This document shows, in pieces, positions 16,551 through 26,243 of a stretch of DNA of 64,000 nucleotides. The first letter of the stretch is position 1. Every line of letters starts with the position of its first letter. The position numbers and the translations under genes were made by a program. The notes beneath the pieces are model-generated. The model made no database searches. It was not told the DNA's origin and saw only the letters and a program-made list of their open reading frames with translations. Source of the DNA: an uncultured Porphyromonadaceae bacterium. GTDB lineage: Bacteria > Bacteroidota > Bacteroidia > Bacteroidales > Muribaculaceae. The stretch lies in assembly GCA_946187345.1 (NCBI GenBank), contig CAMHQD010000011.1, forward strand, positions 1-64,000, read 5' to 3'.

Positions 16551-19514
16551 GAGGATGTACTCGAGGATGGCGTTGACGTCGCCCACGTCCACGCCGGTGT
16601 CGCCGTTGACGTTGAACTTGTCGTCCTTGCTGCCGGCGAGGATGGCCGCCAGCACGGCGTTCACGTCGCCCACATCGACCGTGTCGTCATTGTTGACGTC
16701 AAACTTGTTCGGGTTGTAGTCCGGGTCCTCGAGGTCACCCACCTTGTTGTAGAAGTCCTTCCACTGGTCGGCGGTCTGATATTTAGCCAGGCAACTGGGC
16801 TTGACGTGCAGTTGGCACGTCTGCTTGTTGACGAGGTAGAACACGGTGGCGCCGAGGGTGACATCCTCGCTGCGCGGCCACGACGTGATTTGCTGCAGGG
16901 AACTCGAGCCGAAAGCCATCTCGCCGATATTGGTCACCGACTGCGGAATCTCCAACTCGGTCAGTCCGCCGCCCATAAACGCCCATTTGCCGACGGTTGT
17001 CACGCCGTCGCGGATATTGAACTGCTTGAGCGCGGTGCAGGTCTGGAAGGTGTAGTCGGGGATATATGTCAGGCGCGAATTGTCGGTGACAGAGGCGAGC
17101 GCAGTACAGTTGGAGAACACACCGGTGCCCATCGACGTCAATGACGCCGGCAGGGTGACGGACTTGAGCGCCACATCGTGGTTGAACGCGTCGTTGCCGA
17201 GTGTTTTCAACTCAGAGCCGAGCGTCACCGTCGTCAAGTTGCCGCAATAGGCGAAGGCGCTCTCGCTGATGGTCTGGACCGAGGCGGTATTGAGCGAGCG
17301 CAGTCCGCTTCCCTCAAAGCCATGCGCGCCAATGGTCTTGATGGTTCCGGGCAGCGATATCGACGTTAAATTTGAGAAATTATGGCACAGGTAGGCCGGC
17401 ACCTTGTTCACGCTGCCGCCGAAGGTCACCGTGTTGATGGAATTGGCGGCAGCGGCAAACGGTGACGCGCTGAAGTCGCTGTGACTGGTCGCGTTCCAGT
17501 TCAGCGTCTTGATGTTGCTGCAGCCGTAAAACGCGCTGCCGGCTAACGAGGTTACGGCAGAGCCGATGGTCACCGTGGAGAGTTTGCTGCAGGTGCTGAA
17601 GGCGTATGTGCCGATGGTCTGCACGGTGTAGGGGATTGTCAGCGATGTGATGCCCATGCGGTAGAAGGCGTCATGGCCGATGGTCTTGAGCGATGAGGGC
17701 AGGCTCAATGAGGTCACGTTGGTGAACTCGTAGCCCAGATAGGCAGGAATGTCCACAACGTATGGGCCGAAGGTCAGCGTCTTGATTTGAGACCTCAATT
17801 TATAGAACGGCGACCGTGGAGAGTTCGTGAAGTCGGTGAAAGTTCTCGGTCCCCACTCGATGCTCTCAAGCGCGGTGCCGACGAAGGCGCTCTCGCCGAT
17901 TGTTCTGACGCTGCGTCCCACCGCGACGCTCTTGAGGCTCGAGGCATTGTGGAACGCGTAGTCGCCAATACTCTCGAGAAAGTCGGCGGTCAGATTGGCC
18001 GCGGTTAAATTGGTGTAAGAGTAGAATGCCCATGGCGCCACCTCGCGGCAATAATACATGGCGTTGTTGCCGAAGGAGGAATTTGAGTACTTGAGCGCCG
18101 CGTCGCCATCGGTGAGCTTGATTGTGTTTGCTCCGCTCCAGCCGGTGAGCGCCATCTTGCCGTTGGTGGTCGATGTGCCCTCGCTTGTGACGACAAAACT
18201 CGCGTTGCCCAGTTTGAAGTCATAACTGTTAGGGGTGTCGTTGAGAACAAACATGCTGTTGAGCGTCGCGTTGTTCTCGGCACGCGCGCGGGCCTCGCGG
18301 GTGGGGAGATTCAGGGTGACGGAGCGCCCGCTCGGCATGATGTCGGTGCCGATTGTGGCATTGTTGGGATATAGTGTCGACCAATAGACAGACGAGGCCG
18401 CCGTGCCGTAGAACGCGTACTCATTGATTCTCGTCACTGAACTCGGGATGCGGATTGTTGAGAGGGTGGAGCAGTCCATAAAAGCGCGGTTGTAGATTGC
18501 CTTGACTCCATAATTGATGACGAGCGAACTGAAACCGGTCAAGTTGGCAAACGCGCTGGAGCCGATGGTCACGTTCTTGTAACTGCCTCCAACGTAGGCA
18601 TATCCGGGGATGTTGAGCGTCGTCGGCATATTGTATTTTGTCGCCACGGTGGGTCCCACCAGCGTTGCGTTGTTATCGTACAGGAAGTTGCCCACCACGT
18701 TGTAACTCGAACTGTTGGCCTCGTTGCTGATCACAAACTCTTTGCTATAGTTTGACGAGGAAGACAACATTGTCACCGAGCCTCCATAGGTGGGTGCCTT
18801 GACCGACACGCCGCTCGCGGCAGAGATTGTGCCCACGTTGCGCGCGTGAGCGTAACTGCTGCTGCCGGTGGGCTGGATTTTGACAAGTATGCCGCAGGTG
18901 ATGCCTCTGGAGGTGGTGCTGTTGTTGTCGGGAGTGAACTGCACGCTCTTCAGGTCGCAGAAGGCTCCGCGCTTGGCGTTGATGTTGATGTTGCCCGAGC
19001 GCAGCATGACGTGCTCGTTATTGCTGCCGGCAATGCCCTCGCCGCCGGTCGAGGTCAGGTTGACGTTGCCTTTGCCTTGAATGACGAGCGTCGTGCTGCT
19101 GTCATGGGTTATCCAGATGGCATCATCGCCTGAACTGGTACACCTGATGTTGCACGAGTTGGTGCCGTTCACCTGGAGGTAGGTTGTGCGCTCCAGTTTG
19201 AACGTCGAGCAGCCGCTGCACGAGAAGTCACTCGTGCCGTCGATCACAATGGTCAACCCATCGCAAGAGCGGTTGTGGATGGCGCGGTCGTTGCTGCCGC
19301 TGCGCGAGATGGAGACCCAGGAGAGTGTCAGGACCTTGGTGGTGGGGTCATACGTCACCTTGCCGCCCGCGGTCTTGATGTCGCCGCCGGTGATGTTGCT
19401 GTAGTTGCTGCTGGTGACCTCCACGCCACCAACGTTGATGCCGTAGTTGGTGGCGGCCGTCGCACCCAGTGCTCCGAGTATCGCGACGCAAATCAAAAGT
19501 AATTGTTTTTTCAT
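16542..19514 (-). CDS. BspA-like leucine-rich-repeat protein with C-terminal dockerin (paralogue 1)
   Basis: A 990-residue secreted protein with a signal peptide (1-~20). Residues ~22-270 form a beta-rich domain (NYGINVGGVEVTSSN, STFKLERTTYLQVNG, SSGDDAIWITHDSSTTL, GEGIAG, GAFCDLKSVQFTPD) also found in the next gene. Residues ~290-920 hold many LRR_5/BspA-type repeats (IGxxAFxxxxxLxSVxxPxSVTxI). A two-repeat dockerin ends the protein (DVNNDDTVDVGDVNA, DVNGDTGVDVGDVNA). BspA-like proteins are surface adhesins in Tannerella and Prevotella; the ligand here is unknown. It sits 251 bp from its paralogue in the same orientation, consistent with tandem duplication. Confidence 0.87.
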   Translation of the reverse strand: MKKQLLLICVAILGALGATAATNYGINVGGVEVTSSNYSNITGGDIKTAGGKVTYDPTTKVLTLSWVSISRSGSNDRAIHNRSCDGLTIVIDGTSDFSCSGCSTFKLERTTYLQVNGTNSCNIRCTSSGDDAIWITHDSSTTLVIQGKGNVNLTSTGGEGIAGSNNEHVMLRSGNININAKRGAFCDLKSVQFTPDNNSTTSRGITCGILVKIQPTGSSSYAHARNVGTISAASGVSVKAPTYGGSVTMLSSSSNYSKEFVISNEANSSSYNVVGNFLYDNNATLVGPTVATKYNMPTTLNIPGYAYVGGSYKNVTIGSSAFANLTGFSSLVINYGVKAIYNRAFMDCSTLSTIRIPSSVTRINEYAFYGTAASSVYWSTLYPNNATIGTDIMPSGRSVTLNLPTREARARAENNATLNSMFVLNDTPNSYDFKLGNASFVVTSEGTSTTNGKMALTGWSGANTIKLTDGDAALKYSNSSFGNNAMYYCREVAPWAFYSYTNLTAANLTADFLESIGDYAFHNASSLKSVAVGRSVRTIGESAFVGTALESIEWGPRTFTDFTNSPRSPFYKLRSQIKTLTFGPYVVDIPAYLGYEFTNVTSLSLPSSLKTIGHDAFYRMGITSLTIPYTVQTIGTYAFSTCSKLSTVTIGSAVTSLAGSAFYGCSNIKTLNWNATSHSDFSASPFAAAANSINTVTFGGSVNKVPAYLCHNFSNLTSISLPGTIKTIGAHGFEGSGLRSLNTASVQTISESAFAYCGNLTTVTLGSELKTLGNDAFNHDVALKSVTLPASLTSMGTGVFSNCTALASVTDNSRLTYIPDYTFQTCTALKQFNIRDGVTTVGKWAFMGGGLTELEIPQSVTNIGEMAFGSSSLQQITSWPRSEDVTLGATVFYLVNKQTCQLHVKPSCLAKYQTADQWKDFYNKVGDLEDPDYNPNKFDVNNDDTVDVGDVNAVLAAILAGSKDDKFNVNGDTGVDVGDVNAILEYILTK

Positions 19515-19596
19515 AATGTCAGTGTTTTAATAAGGCCACACCGTGGCGTTGGAAATCTTTCAAAATCTTTTAATTATGCAACTCGATATTTCTCTC

Positions 19597-19749
19597 GAAA
19601 ATTTCCGAAAATTTCCGAAAAATATAATATCAATACTTCGGTAAAAAATGATAAAGTGCTATAAAAAATGTTTTGCGTCTATTTTCGTCTATAACGACGT
19701 CCTATTTTCGTCAATTTTTTTTACTTTAGACGTGAATAGACGCTAACCC
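19597..19749. repeat. Decamer words and CGTCTATTTT element between the two LRR genes
   Basis: CGAAAATTTC-type 10-bp words (19597-19623) are followed by a GCGTCTATTTTCGTCTATAAC...GACGTGAATAGACGCTAACC element (19675-19749). The latter recurs with few differences at 26713-26808. Confidence 0.8.
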
Positions 19750-19765
19750 AAAAAAAATTACCAGA

Positions 19766-22651
19766 CTATTGGGTGAGGATGTCCTCGAGGATGGCGTTGA
19801 CGTCGCCCACGTCGACGTTGTTGTCGTCGTTGACATCGTAGATCGCCGACTTGTCGTTGTTGAGGATGGCCTCGAGCACCGCGTTGACGTCGCCCACGTC
19901 GACGTGGAGGTCGTGGTTCACGTCAAACTTGCTGTATTCCGGCTCTCCCAGGTCGTTGATGATGTTGTAGAAGTCCTTCCACGTGTCGGCGTTCTCGTAA
20001 GACGACAGACTGTTCCAGGGCACATGCAACTCACACGTCTGCTTGTTCACACCGTTGAACACACCGGCCCCGGTCGTCGGCGGACGCCAGTTCCACGAGT
20101 CGATGCGTTGCAGGTTTTCGCAGTTCAAGGCATAGTCATTGATTTTATTAATTTTTTCATGCAGTGTCAACGTCTTTAACGCTTTCATACCATAACATAG
20201 ATGAGCCGGGATGCTCGTGACGTTTTCCCCGAAGGTGAACGTGGTGATGCCCCCGCTGACGTCGGAGAACGGTGATGATGTTCCGCTCAAGTAGGGATTG
20301 GTGGCATTCCAGTTGATGGTTTTCAGCGCAGTGCAACCCTTGAACACTTCGTTGCCGATCCACGTCAGGCCTGTGCCGGTAGTGAAGGTCTCGAGGGCGG
20401 AGCAGTTGCTGAAGACGCCGTCACGGATTCTCGACAGTTTGTCGGGGAGGGTCACCGAGCGCAGGCTGGTACAGTAACTGAATGCCGACTCGCCCAGAGT
20501 CTTCAGTTGTGTGCCGAGGTTCACAGATGTCAACAGTTGGCATGTCGAGAAGGCGTATTTGTCGATCTCGGTGACTGTGTTGGGGATGGTCACCGTGGTC
20601 ATGGTGGTTGAAGAGAACACACCCTCGGCGATTGTCGTCAGACCAGTCCCGATGGTCAGCGATGTCAATGGACAGCCGTTGAAGGCGTAAGTGCCGACAC
20701 TCGTCACCGTGTTGGGGATGGTGAGCGCGGTCAGTCCAGCGTAAGCGAACGCTCTGTCGCCGATACTGGTCACAGAGTTCGGAATCGAGATTGATTTGAC
20801 GTAATGGTTGCCCCAGCACAGGTAGGCAGGAATGTGCCTCACCTTGCTGCCGAAGGTCAATGACGATAGAGTGTTCCGGGCGGAATAGAATGGCGATGGA
20901 CTGGATGTGGTGAAGCCGGAGTACCACACGGCATTCCACACTCCCGTCTGGATTGCCGAGCAGTTGTAGAACGCCTCGCTGCCAATCGTTGTCACACCCT
21001 CGCCGATGGTGAGCGACTTCACCGCGTTGGCACCCGAGAATGCCTCATCGCCGATGGTGGTGATGGTCGATTGTGACAGGTTGATGCCGGTGATGGTTTT
21101 GTTGTTCTTGAACGCCATCGGCGCCACGCTCGTGCAGTCATAGGTGCCTCCATTGCCTCCCACGCTCGCACTGTGGGTGTACTGGCCGTTGGTGCTGGTG
21201 ACCGAGACGGCGGCACCGTCGAAGCCCGTGAGCGCCATCTCGCCGTTCTTGCTGCCCGTGTCGGCGGTCTTGGTGACCACATAGCGCGCGCTGCCCACGG
21301 CGAAGTCGTAGCAGTAAGTGCTGTTCACTGACAGGTTATGGTAGGTGGCGGCAGCGGTGGACGATGCCTTCTCGCGTGCGGCGATGGTGGGTAGGAAGAC
21401 GTTGGCTCGGTATGAGTGGTTGGTAGCAAACGATGACGTGTCCATGCTTACCTTGTCAGGCGCGAGGTTGGACCAGAACACGCTGTTCAAGTCGGTGAAA
21501 GCAAATATGAGATGCCCCATGGTGTGAACCGAACCGGGTATATATATCGTTCTGAATAAATCGCAGTAGATGAACGCGTTGTCGCCGATGGCGCGCACGC
21601 CATACTGCAGGTGGGCAATCTGCAACCAGGACATGTTGCGGAAGGCCGCGACGCCAATTGACACCGGACGGTAGGCCCCGCTCAATATGACGTATCCCGG
21701 CACTGTGATTTCGGTCGGGTAACTGTAGGCGTAGGACAGCGTGGGTCCCGCCAACTGCGCCACGCTCTCGCCGTTGAGGGTGACCGGCGTCTTGTTATAC
21801 AGGAAGTTGCCGATGCGGGTGACGGTTGCCGCCTCGGTCTCGTCGGAGATGATGAACGTCAAGTTGTAGTTGGAAGATGTGGAAAGCATCGTCACCGAGC
21901 CGTTGAAAGTCGGGGCCTTGACGGTCACGTTGCCGGAGGCGCTGATTGAGCCCACGTTGCGCGCGTGTGCGTAACTGCTGCTGCCGGTGGGCTGGATTTT
22001 GACCATCAGGTGGGTGGTGATGCCACGAGCGGTTCCTCCCAGTGCCGCGTCGGGAGTGAACTGGACGCTCTTCAGGTCGCAGAAAGCGCCGCGGTTGGCG
22101 TCAATGTAGAGTTGACGCGCGCTAATCACCACTTTCTCTTTGTCTTTGCTGCTGCCGGCGATGCCCTCGCCCTTGGTCGAGGTCAGGTAGATGTTGCCGC
22201 CGCCGGTGACTGTGAGCGTTGTGTTGGCGTCGCGTGTCACCCAGATGGCGTCGTCGCCCGAACTTGTGCATTTGATCGAGCAAGTGTTGCCTTCGGGCAC
22301 GACAAGAGTGGTGCTGCGCTCGAGTTTGAACGTCGAGCAGCCGCTGCCGGTGAACTCACACGAACCCAGGATTTTGATTGTCAGGTTGTCACACCCGCGG
22401 TTGTGCACCGCGCGGTCGTTGCTGCCCCCGCGTTCAATCTTGACGTCTTTCAGCGTGAGCGTGTTGGTGCTCGAACTGTAGGACACGTAGCCGCTTGTGT
22501 TTTTAAACTTGATGTCGCCGCCGGTGACGCTGCTGGCGTTGCTGCTTGTCACCTCCACGCCACCCACGTTGATGTTGTAGTTGGTCGCCGCCATCGCCGC
22601 CGTCGCGAGCAGAGCGCTGACTGTCAATAAAATATACCTGATAATTCTCAT
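19766..22651 (-). CDS. BspA-like leucine-rich-repeat protein with C-terminal dockerin (paralogue 2)
   Basis: A 961-residue secreted protein with the same order of parts as its neighbour: signal peptide, beta-rich N-terminal domain (NYNINVGGVEVTSSNASSVTGGD, STFKLERSTTLVVPEG, SSGDDAIWVTRDANTTL, GAFCDLKSVQFTPD), BspA-type LRR block (~310-900, e.g. SVTSIGDRAFAYAGLTAL) and a two-repeat dockerin (DVNHDLHVDVGDVNA, DVNDDNNVDVGDVNA). The N-terminal domains are much more alike than the LRR parts, suggesting duplication followed by repeat turnover. A possible -7 box lies at 22680-22687. Function is inferred as surface adhesion or substrate binding. Confidence 0.87.
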   Translation of the reverse strand: MRIIRYILLTVSALLATAAMAATNYNINVGGVEVTSSNASSVTGGDIKFKNTSGYVSYSSSTNTLTLKDVKIERGGSNDRAVHNRGCDNLTIKILGSCEFTGSGCSTFKLERSTTLVVPEGNTCSIKCTSSGDDAIWVTRDANTTLTVTGGGNIYLTSTKGEGIAGSSKDKEKVVISARQLYIDANRGAFCDLKSVQFTPDAALGGTARGITTHLMVKIQPTGSSSYAHARNVGSISASGNVTVKAPTFNGSVTMLSTSSNYNLTFIISDETEAATVTRIGNFLYNKTPVTLNGESVAQLAGPTLSYAYSYPTEITVPGYVILSGAYRPVSIGVAAFRNMSWLQIAHLQYGVRAIGDNAFIYCDLFRTIYIPGSVHTMGHLIFAFTDLNSVFWSNLAPDKVSMDTSSFATNHSYRANVFLPTIAAREKASSTAAATYHNLSVNSTYCYDFAVGSARYVVTKTADTGSKNGEMALTGFDGAAVSVTSTNGQYTHSASVGGNGGTYDCTSVAPMAFKNNKTITGINLSQSTITTIGDEAFSGANAVKSLTIGEGVTTIGSEAFYNCSAIQTGVWNAVWYSGFTTSSPSPFYSARNTLSSLTFGSKVRHIPAYLCWGNHYVKSISIPNSVTSIGDRAFAYAGLTALTIPNTVTSVGTYAFNGCPLTSLTIGTGLTTIAEGVFSSTTMTTVTIPNTVTEIDKYAFSTCQLLTSVNLGTQLKTLGESAFSYCTSLRSVTLPDKLSRIRDGVFSNCSALETFTTGTGLTWIGNEVFKGCTALKTINWNATNPYLSGTSSPFSDVSGGITTFTFGENVTSIPAHLCYGMKALKTLTLHEKINKINDYALNCENLQRIDSWNWRPPTTGAGVFNGVNKQTCELHVPWNSLSSYENADTWKDFYNIINDLGEPEYSKFDVNHDLHVDVGDVNAVLEAILNNDKSAIYDVNDDNNVDVGDVNAILEDILTQ

Positions 22652-22679
22652 AGTAGTTGAATTAAGTAGTACAGACGTA

Positions 22680-22687
22680 CAAAAATA
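22680..22687 (-). promoter_or_regulatory. Possible -7 box (TATTTTTG)
   Basis: TATTTTTG on the minus strand lies 28 bp before the start of the second BspA-like gene. No clear -33 element supports it. Confidence 0.35.
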
Positions 22688-22814
22688 CGTAAAAATTTCA
22701 ACATAAGGCGAATATTTCTGTTAAATAATGTAAACGCGCAATGTGGTGCCAAATAAAAAACAAAGAAACCGGAAATAGTTTGGCGGTGATACATTGCGGT
22801 TCGGACTTTTTTAG

Positions 22815-22822
22815 TAAATTTG
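22815..22822 (+). promoter_or_regulatory. -7 box (TAAATTTG) for glyA
   Basis: TAAATTTG lies 29 bp before the glyA start, with a weak ATTG (22793-22796) 18 bp upstream. Confidence 0.58.
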
Positions 22823-22851
22823 CAGCATCATTCAACGATAAAACCTTTACT

Positions 22852-24132
22852 ATGAAACCTGACAGCGAACTGTTTGAGATTATCGGGCGCGAGGAGCGCC
22901 GCCAGCGCGTGGGCATCGAGTTGATTGCCAGCGAGAACTTTGTGAGTGAGCAGGTGATGCGCGCTATGGGCAGTTGCCTGACCAACAAGTATGCCGAGGG
23001 CTATCCCGGCCACCGCTACTACGGCGGTTGCCAACACGTCGACGAGGCCGAGACGCTTGCCATCGAGCGTGTGAAGAAGATTTTCGGCGCCGAGTGGGCC
23101 AACGTGCAGCCTCATAGCGGCGCGCAGGCCAATATGGCCGTGTTTATGGCTTGCCTGAATCCGGGCGACACGTTTATGGGCCTGAACCTGGCTCACGGCG
23201 GTCACTTGAGCCACGGTAGCCCCGTGAACTTCTCGGGCATCATCTACCGTCAGGTGGAGTATAACGTGCGTGCCGAGGACGGCCTGGTGGACTACGACAT
23301 GATGGAGGCTGTGGCCAAGCGCGAGAAGCCGCGGCTGATTGTGGGCGGCGCGAGCGCCTACAGCCGCGAGTGGGACTACGCCCGCATGCGTGCTATCGCC
23401 GACGAGGTGGGAGCCATCCTGATGATTGATATGGCTCATCCGGCCGGCCTGATTGCCGCCGGCCTGCTCGAGAACCCGCTGCGCTATGCCCACATCGTGA
23501 CCAGCACTACCCACAAGACGCTGCGCGGTCCGCGCGGCGGTATCATCCTGCTTGGCAAGGACTTCGAGAACCCGTGGGGCAAGACGACCAAGAAGGGCGT
23601 GACGCGCATGATGAGTTCGCTGCTCGACAGCGCGGTGTTTCCGGGTGTGCAGGGCGGTCCGTTGGAGCACGTTATCGCGGCCAAGGCGGTTGCCTTTGGC
23701 GAGGTGCTGCAGCCCGAGTGGAAAGAGTATGCGCTGCAGGTGCGCGCCAACGCCCGCGCGTTGGCGGCGGCACTGATAGAGCGTGGCTACAAGATTTGCA
23801 GCGGCGGCACCGACAACCACTGCATCCTGGTTGACTTGCGGCAGAACCTGCCCGAACTGACCGGCAAGGTGGCCGAGGCGGCGCTTGTGGCGGCCGACAT
23901 CACGGCCAACAAGAATATGGTGCCCTTTGATGACCGCAGCGCGTTCCAGACGAGCGGCTTGAGGCTCGGTACGCCGGCAATCACCACCCGTGGGTTGAAA
24001 GAGGACGCGATGCCCGAGATTGCCGCGCTGATTGATCGCGTGCTACACGCGCCCGAGGACGAGGCGGTGATTGCGGCCGTGCGTGGCGAGGTGAACGCGA
24101 TGATGGCCGAGCGGCCGATGTTCGCCTGGTGA
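22852..24132 (+). CDS. glyA: Serine hydroxymethyltransferase
   Basis: Interconverts serine plus tetrahydrofolate with glycine plus 5,10-methylene-tetrahydrofolate, in the cytoplasm; PLP-dependent. The start at 22852 ([18 protein letters not shown]) gives 426 residues, the usual length; a longer frame runs through the promoter and is rejected. Family motifs are intact: [10 protein letters not shown] near the N-terminus, [22 protein letters not shown], and the PLP lysine K222 in [14 protein letters not shown]. It stands alone with its own promoter and converges on the J-like gene, separated by a strong hairpin. Confidence 0.98.
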   Translation: MKPDSELFEIIGREERRQRVGIELIASENFVSEQVMRAMGSCLTNKYAEGYPGHRYYGGCQHVDEAETLAIERVKKIFGAEWANVQPHSGAQANMAVFMACLNPGDTFMGLNLAHGGHLSHGSPVNFSGIIYRQVEYNVRAEDGLVDYDMMEAVAKREKPRLIVGGASAYSREWDYARMRAIADEVGAILMIDMAHPAGLIAAGLLENPLRYAHIVTSTTHKTLRGPRGGIILLGKDFENPWGKTTKKGVTRMMSSLLDSAVFPGVQGGPLEHVIAAKAVAFGEVLQPEWKEYALQVRANARALAAALIERGYKICSGGTDNHCILVDLRQNLPELTGKVAEAALVAADITANKNMVPFDDRSAFQTSGLRLGTPAITTRGLKEDAMPEIAALIDRVLHAPEDEAVIAAVRGEVNAMMAERPMFAW

Positions 24133-24180
24133 ATTGCAAAACGGCGAAGCCGCTTTGCACACCACTCTTTATAATGGATT

Positions 24181-24212
24181 AACACTTGGAGGGGACGTCC
24201 CCTTCAAGTGTT
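24181..24212. terminator. Bidirectional hairpin between glyA and the J-like gene
   Basis: Two 16-bp arms with one mismatch (AACACTTGGAGGGGAC and its complement) meet directly at the centre. The right end touches the stop codon of the minus-strand gene. A smaller TGCAAAACGGC/GCCGCTTTGCA palindrome precedes it (24136-24161); a relative lies at 52141-52163. Confidence 0.78.
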
Positions 24213-25530
24213 ATTTGCCATAGGCCGAGCCGAGGATGGTCCAGGTGCCGATGAGGATGAGCAGGGAATAGGAGTTGAGTTTGTTGGTGCGTTCGCTGTA
24301 CTTTTGGGCGAGAGCCGGGAAGCCGTCGCGATAGTAAGAGTCGACCTTGTAACTGCAATAGAGGCTGTAGATTGCTGTTGGCAGCGAGAAGACCGAGCAG
24401 CAAACTAATGAGGCGAACAGCATTGTGAAGCAGGCCTTGCGGTAGTTGTCGGGCTGGGTGTTGCCGAATGGTTGTCGCGGCTGCGGTTGCTGTTGCCATT
24501 GGTTCGGCTGCGGCTGCTGTTGCCATTGCCATTGTTGTGGTTGCGGCTGTGGCTGCGGCTGTGGTTGCCGTTGTCGCCGCTGCCGCTGCTTGGGTTGCGG
24601 CTGCGGTTGCTGTTGCTGCGGTTGTGGCTGTGAGCGGACGATGACAAGGCCGTTGCGGTGGGCCGCGGCATTGATGAGGCTTTGGGCACGGCCGGCGTCG
24701 ATGCCTGCCGCGCGACATTCGTCAAGGAGGATATCGTTTTGCTCGGCGAGGATTACTTTGTTGGCGCTGAGGGCGAGTCGGCTGATTTTCTCATCAACGC
24801 CGGCGAAACGCTGTTGCAGTAGTGACTTGTCGTATCGCTGTCGCTGCGCCGGGTCGAGCAACATGGTGCCGCAGAAGCCCAGCAGGTCGACCATGGCGAC
24901 CTTGCGGTCGTTGTTGGCTCGCGGTGACCACTCGGTGTAGAGCCGCTGATGGGCGGCGCGGATGGTGGCGTCACTTGCGCTGTCGTTCACGCCGAGCAGG
25001 TCGTAGAGGTCGCGGTGTCCGACGGTTGCCAGATGGCCGGTGATGCGTGTCCACAAGGCGTTGTCGAGCGGTTGGACGTTGTCGTCGGCGGGTGATGTGG
25101 GCTCTGACGGTGCGGAGCCCTGCTTGACGCCGAGGATGGTGAGGATATCGACGTCCGAGAGCATGTCGTACTTCTCGTCGAGGTCGTGGAGCACCTTCGG
25201 GTCGATGGTTCCGCCGGGGGCGTAGAAAGCGCCGTCGCGTTTCACCTCGTTGGCTTGTCGGGTGCGCTCGGCCTGCATCATTGTGGCGTAGGCGCGGGCA
25301 TGGGTGGCGAGCAGGGTGTTGCCCTGTCCGCTCTTGATGGCGTTGTCAACGCGTTTGAAGTCGGCGAGTTCGGCCTTCTGGTTGGCGGTGAGGTAGTTGA
25401 TGCGACGATTGAGGTCGCGCACCCGTGCTGTGACGGCTGTGGCGACCTGCGCGGCGTCATATCCCTTGATGGGGTTGATGCCGAGAGCCATGAAGACGTT
25501 GAAACTGTTATTGTTGTCGGCGGCAGGCAT
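24211..25530 (-). CDS. Degenerate J-domain / Q-P-rich linker / CD225-like membrane protein
   Basis: A 439-residue protein of unknown function. Residues ~1-170 are helical and unrecognised. Residues ~172-240 match a DnaJ J domain (DLYDLLGVNDSASDATIRAA, LLDPAQRQRYDKS), but the HPD tripeptide that stimulates Hsp70 is replaced by SPR (YTEWSPRANN). A long Gln/Pro-rich linker follows. The C-terminus has two hydrophobic segments around a conserved loop (YSLYCSYKVDSYYRDGFPALAQKYSERTNKLN), as in CD225/dispanin-type proteins. It starts 9 bp downstream of the GYF_2/CD225 gene, so the two are probably co-transcribed. The J-domain and CD225 calls come from motif resemblance; a role in Hsp70 activation is unlikely. 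Confidence 0.7.
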   Translation of the reverse strand: MPAADNNNSFNVFMALGINPIKGYDAAQVATAVTARVRDLNRRINYLTANQKAELADFKRVDNAIKSGQGNTLLATHARAYATMMQAERTRQANEVKRDGAFYAPGGTIDPKVLHDLDEKYDMLSDVDILTILGVKQGSAPSEPTSPADDNVQPLDNALWTRITGHLATVGHRDLYDLLGVNDSASDATIRAAHQRLYTEWSPRANNDRKVAMVDLLGFCGTMLLDPAQRQRYDKSLLQQRFAGVDEKISRLALSANKVILAEQNDILLDECRAAGIDAGRAQSLINAAAHRNGLVIVRSQPQPQQQQPQPQPKQRQRRQRQPQPQPQPQPQQWQWQQQPQPNQWQQQPQPRQPFGNTQPDNYRKACFTMLFASLVCCSVFSLPTAIYSLYCSYKVDSYYRDGFPALAQKYSERTNKLNSYSLLILIGTWTILGSAYGK

Positions 25531-25539
25531 AACGAGTGT

Positions 25540-26181
25540 TTACAACCCTTGTGTGTATGTGTCGATGTATCGCTCGATGGCGGGCGACATGATTTGTCCA
25601 TAGTAGCCGCCAATTCCGAGGCCGAGCAGCATGAGTATGGCAGTGATGATGGCCATGAGGCGCGCGGTGCCGCTATAGGATAGCGCGTCGTTGTACGCGC
25701 CATATTTGATGGCTGTCTCCGTCTTATTACTATACACAACGCCAATGATAGCCGTGATGATAGCGAAGATGTTGCCGCAACAGCAACAGAAGATGTTGAA
25801 AAGCAAGAGCGTCATATTGAGGCTCTTGTAGTCGTTAGGTGGCGTTGCGCCGAAGCCCATCGGCTGCTGCTGTTGCTGGAACGGCTGTGGCTGTTGAGGC
25901 TGATAGTATTGCTGTTGCTGCGGCTGGTAATATTGTTGTTGCGGCTGGTTGTACTGTTGCTGCTGTTGCTGGAACGGCTGTGGCTGCGGCTGTTGCGGCT
26001 GGTAGTACTGCTGCTGCCGGGCGTTGATGATGGCCATCACTTCGGGCACGTCCATGGCACGTTGCCACTCAGGCATGCCTTTAGCCCAGACGAGCGAGTT
26101 GACGGTGAGACCATGCTGCAGAAGTTCCTGCGGCTCAAAAGGTCCGGCAGGCTTGCCGTTCTCGGAGATGAAGTATTGCAT
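25540..26181 (-). CDS. GYF_2-domain / CD225-like membrane protein
   Basis: About 213 residues from the start at 26181 (MQYFISENGKPAGPF), which fits the GYF_2 (DUF4339) fold; an upstream Met would add nine residues not seen in the family. The N-terminal ~55 residues carry the GYF_2 signature (GPFEPQELLQHGLTVNSLVWAKGMPEWQRA). A Gln/Tyr/Pro-rich linker follows, then a two-helix CD225-like tail (TLLLFNIFCCCCGNIFAIIT, GVVYSNKTETAIKYGAYNDA, then a second helix). It is the first gene of a pair with the J-like protein. GYF domains bind proline-rich sequences, so the linker of its neighbour is a possible partner (inference). Confidence 0.82.
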   Translation of the reverse strand: MQYFISENGKPAGPFEPQELLQHGLTVNSLVWAKGMPEWQRAMDVPEVMAIINARQQQYYQPQQPQPQPFQQQQQQYNQPQQQYYQPQQQQYYQPQQPQPFQQQQQPMGFGATPPNDYKSLNMTLLLFNIFCCCCGNIFAIITAIIGVVYSNKTETAIKYGAYNDALSYSGTARLMAIITAILMLLGLGIGGYYGQIMSPAIERYIDTYTQGL

Positions 26182-26243
26182 GGCTATGAAATTGAAAGGT
26201 TGTATCAATAAATTAATCTCACGTGAAATCCGTTAAATAAATC

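Noticed and set aside
24446..24940. Cys/Gly-rich frame (CGCGCGC repeats) on the plus strand
   Set aside because: Antisense reading of the CAG/CCG codons of the Gln/Pro-rich linker.
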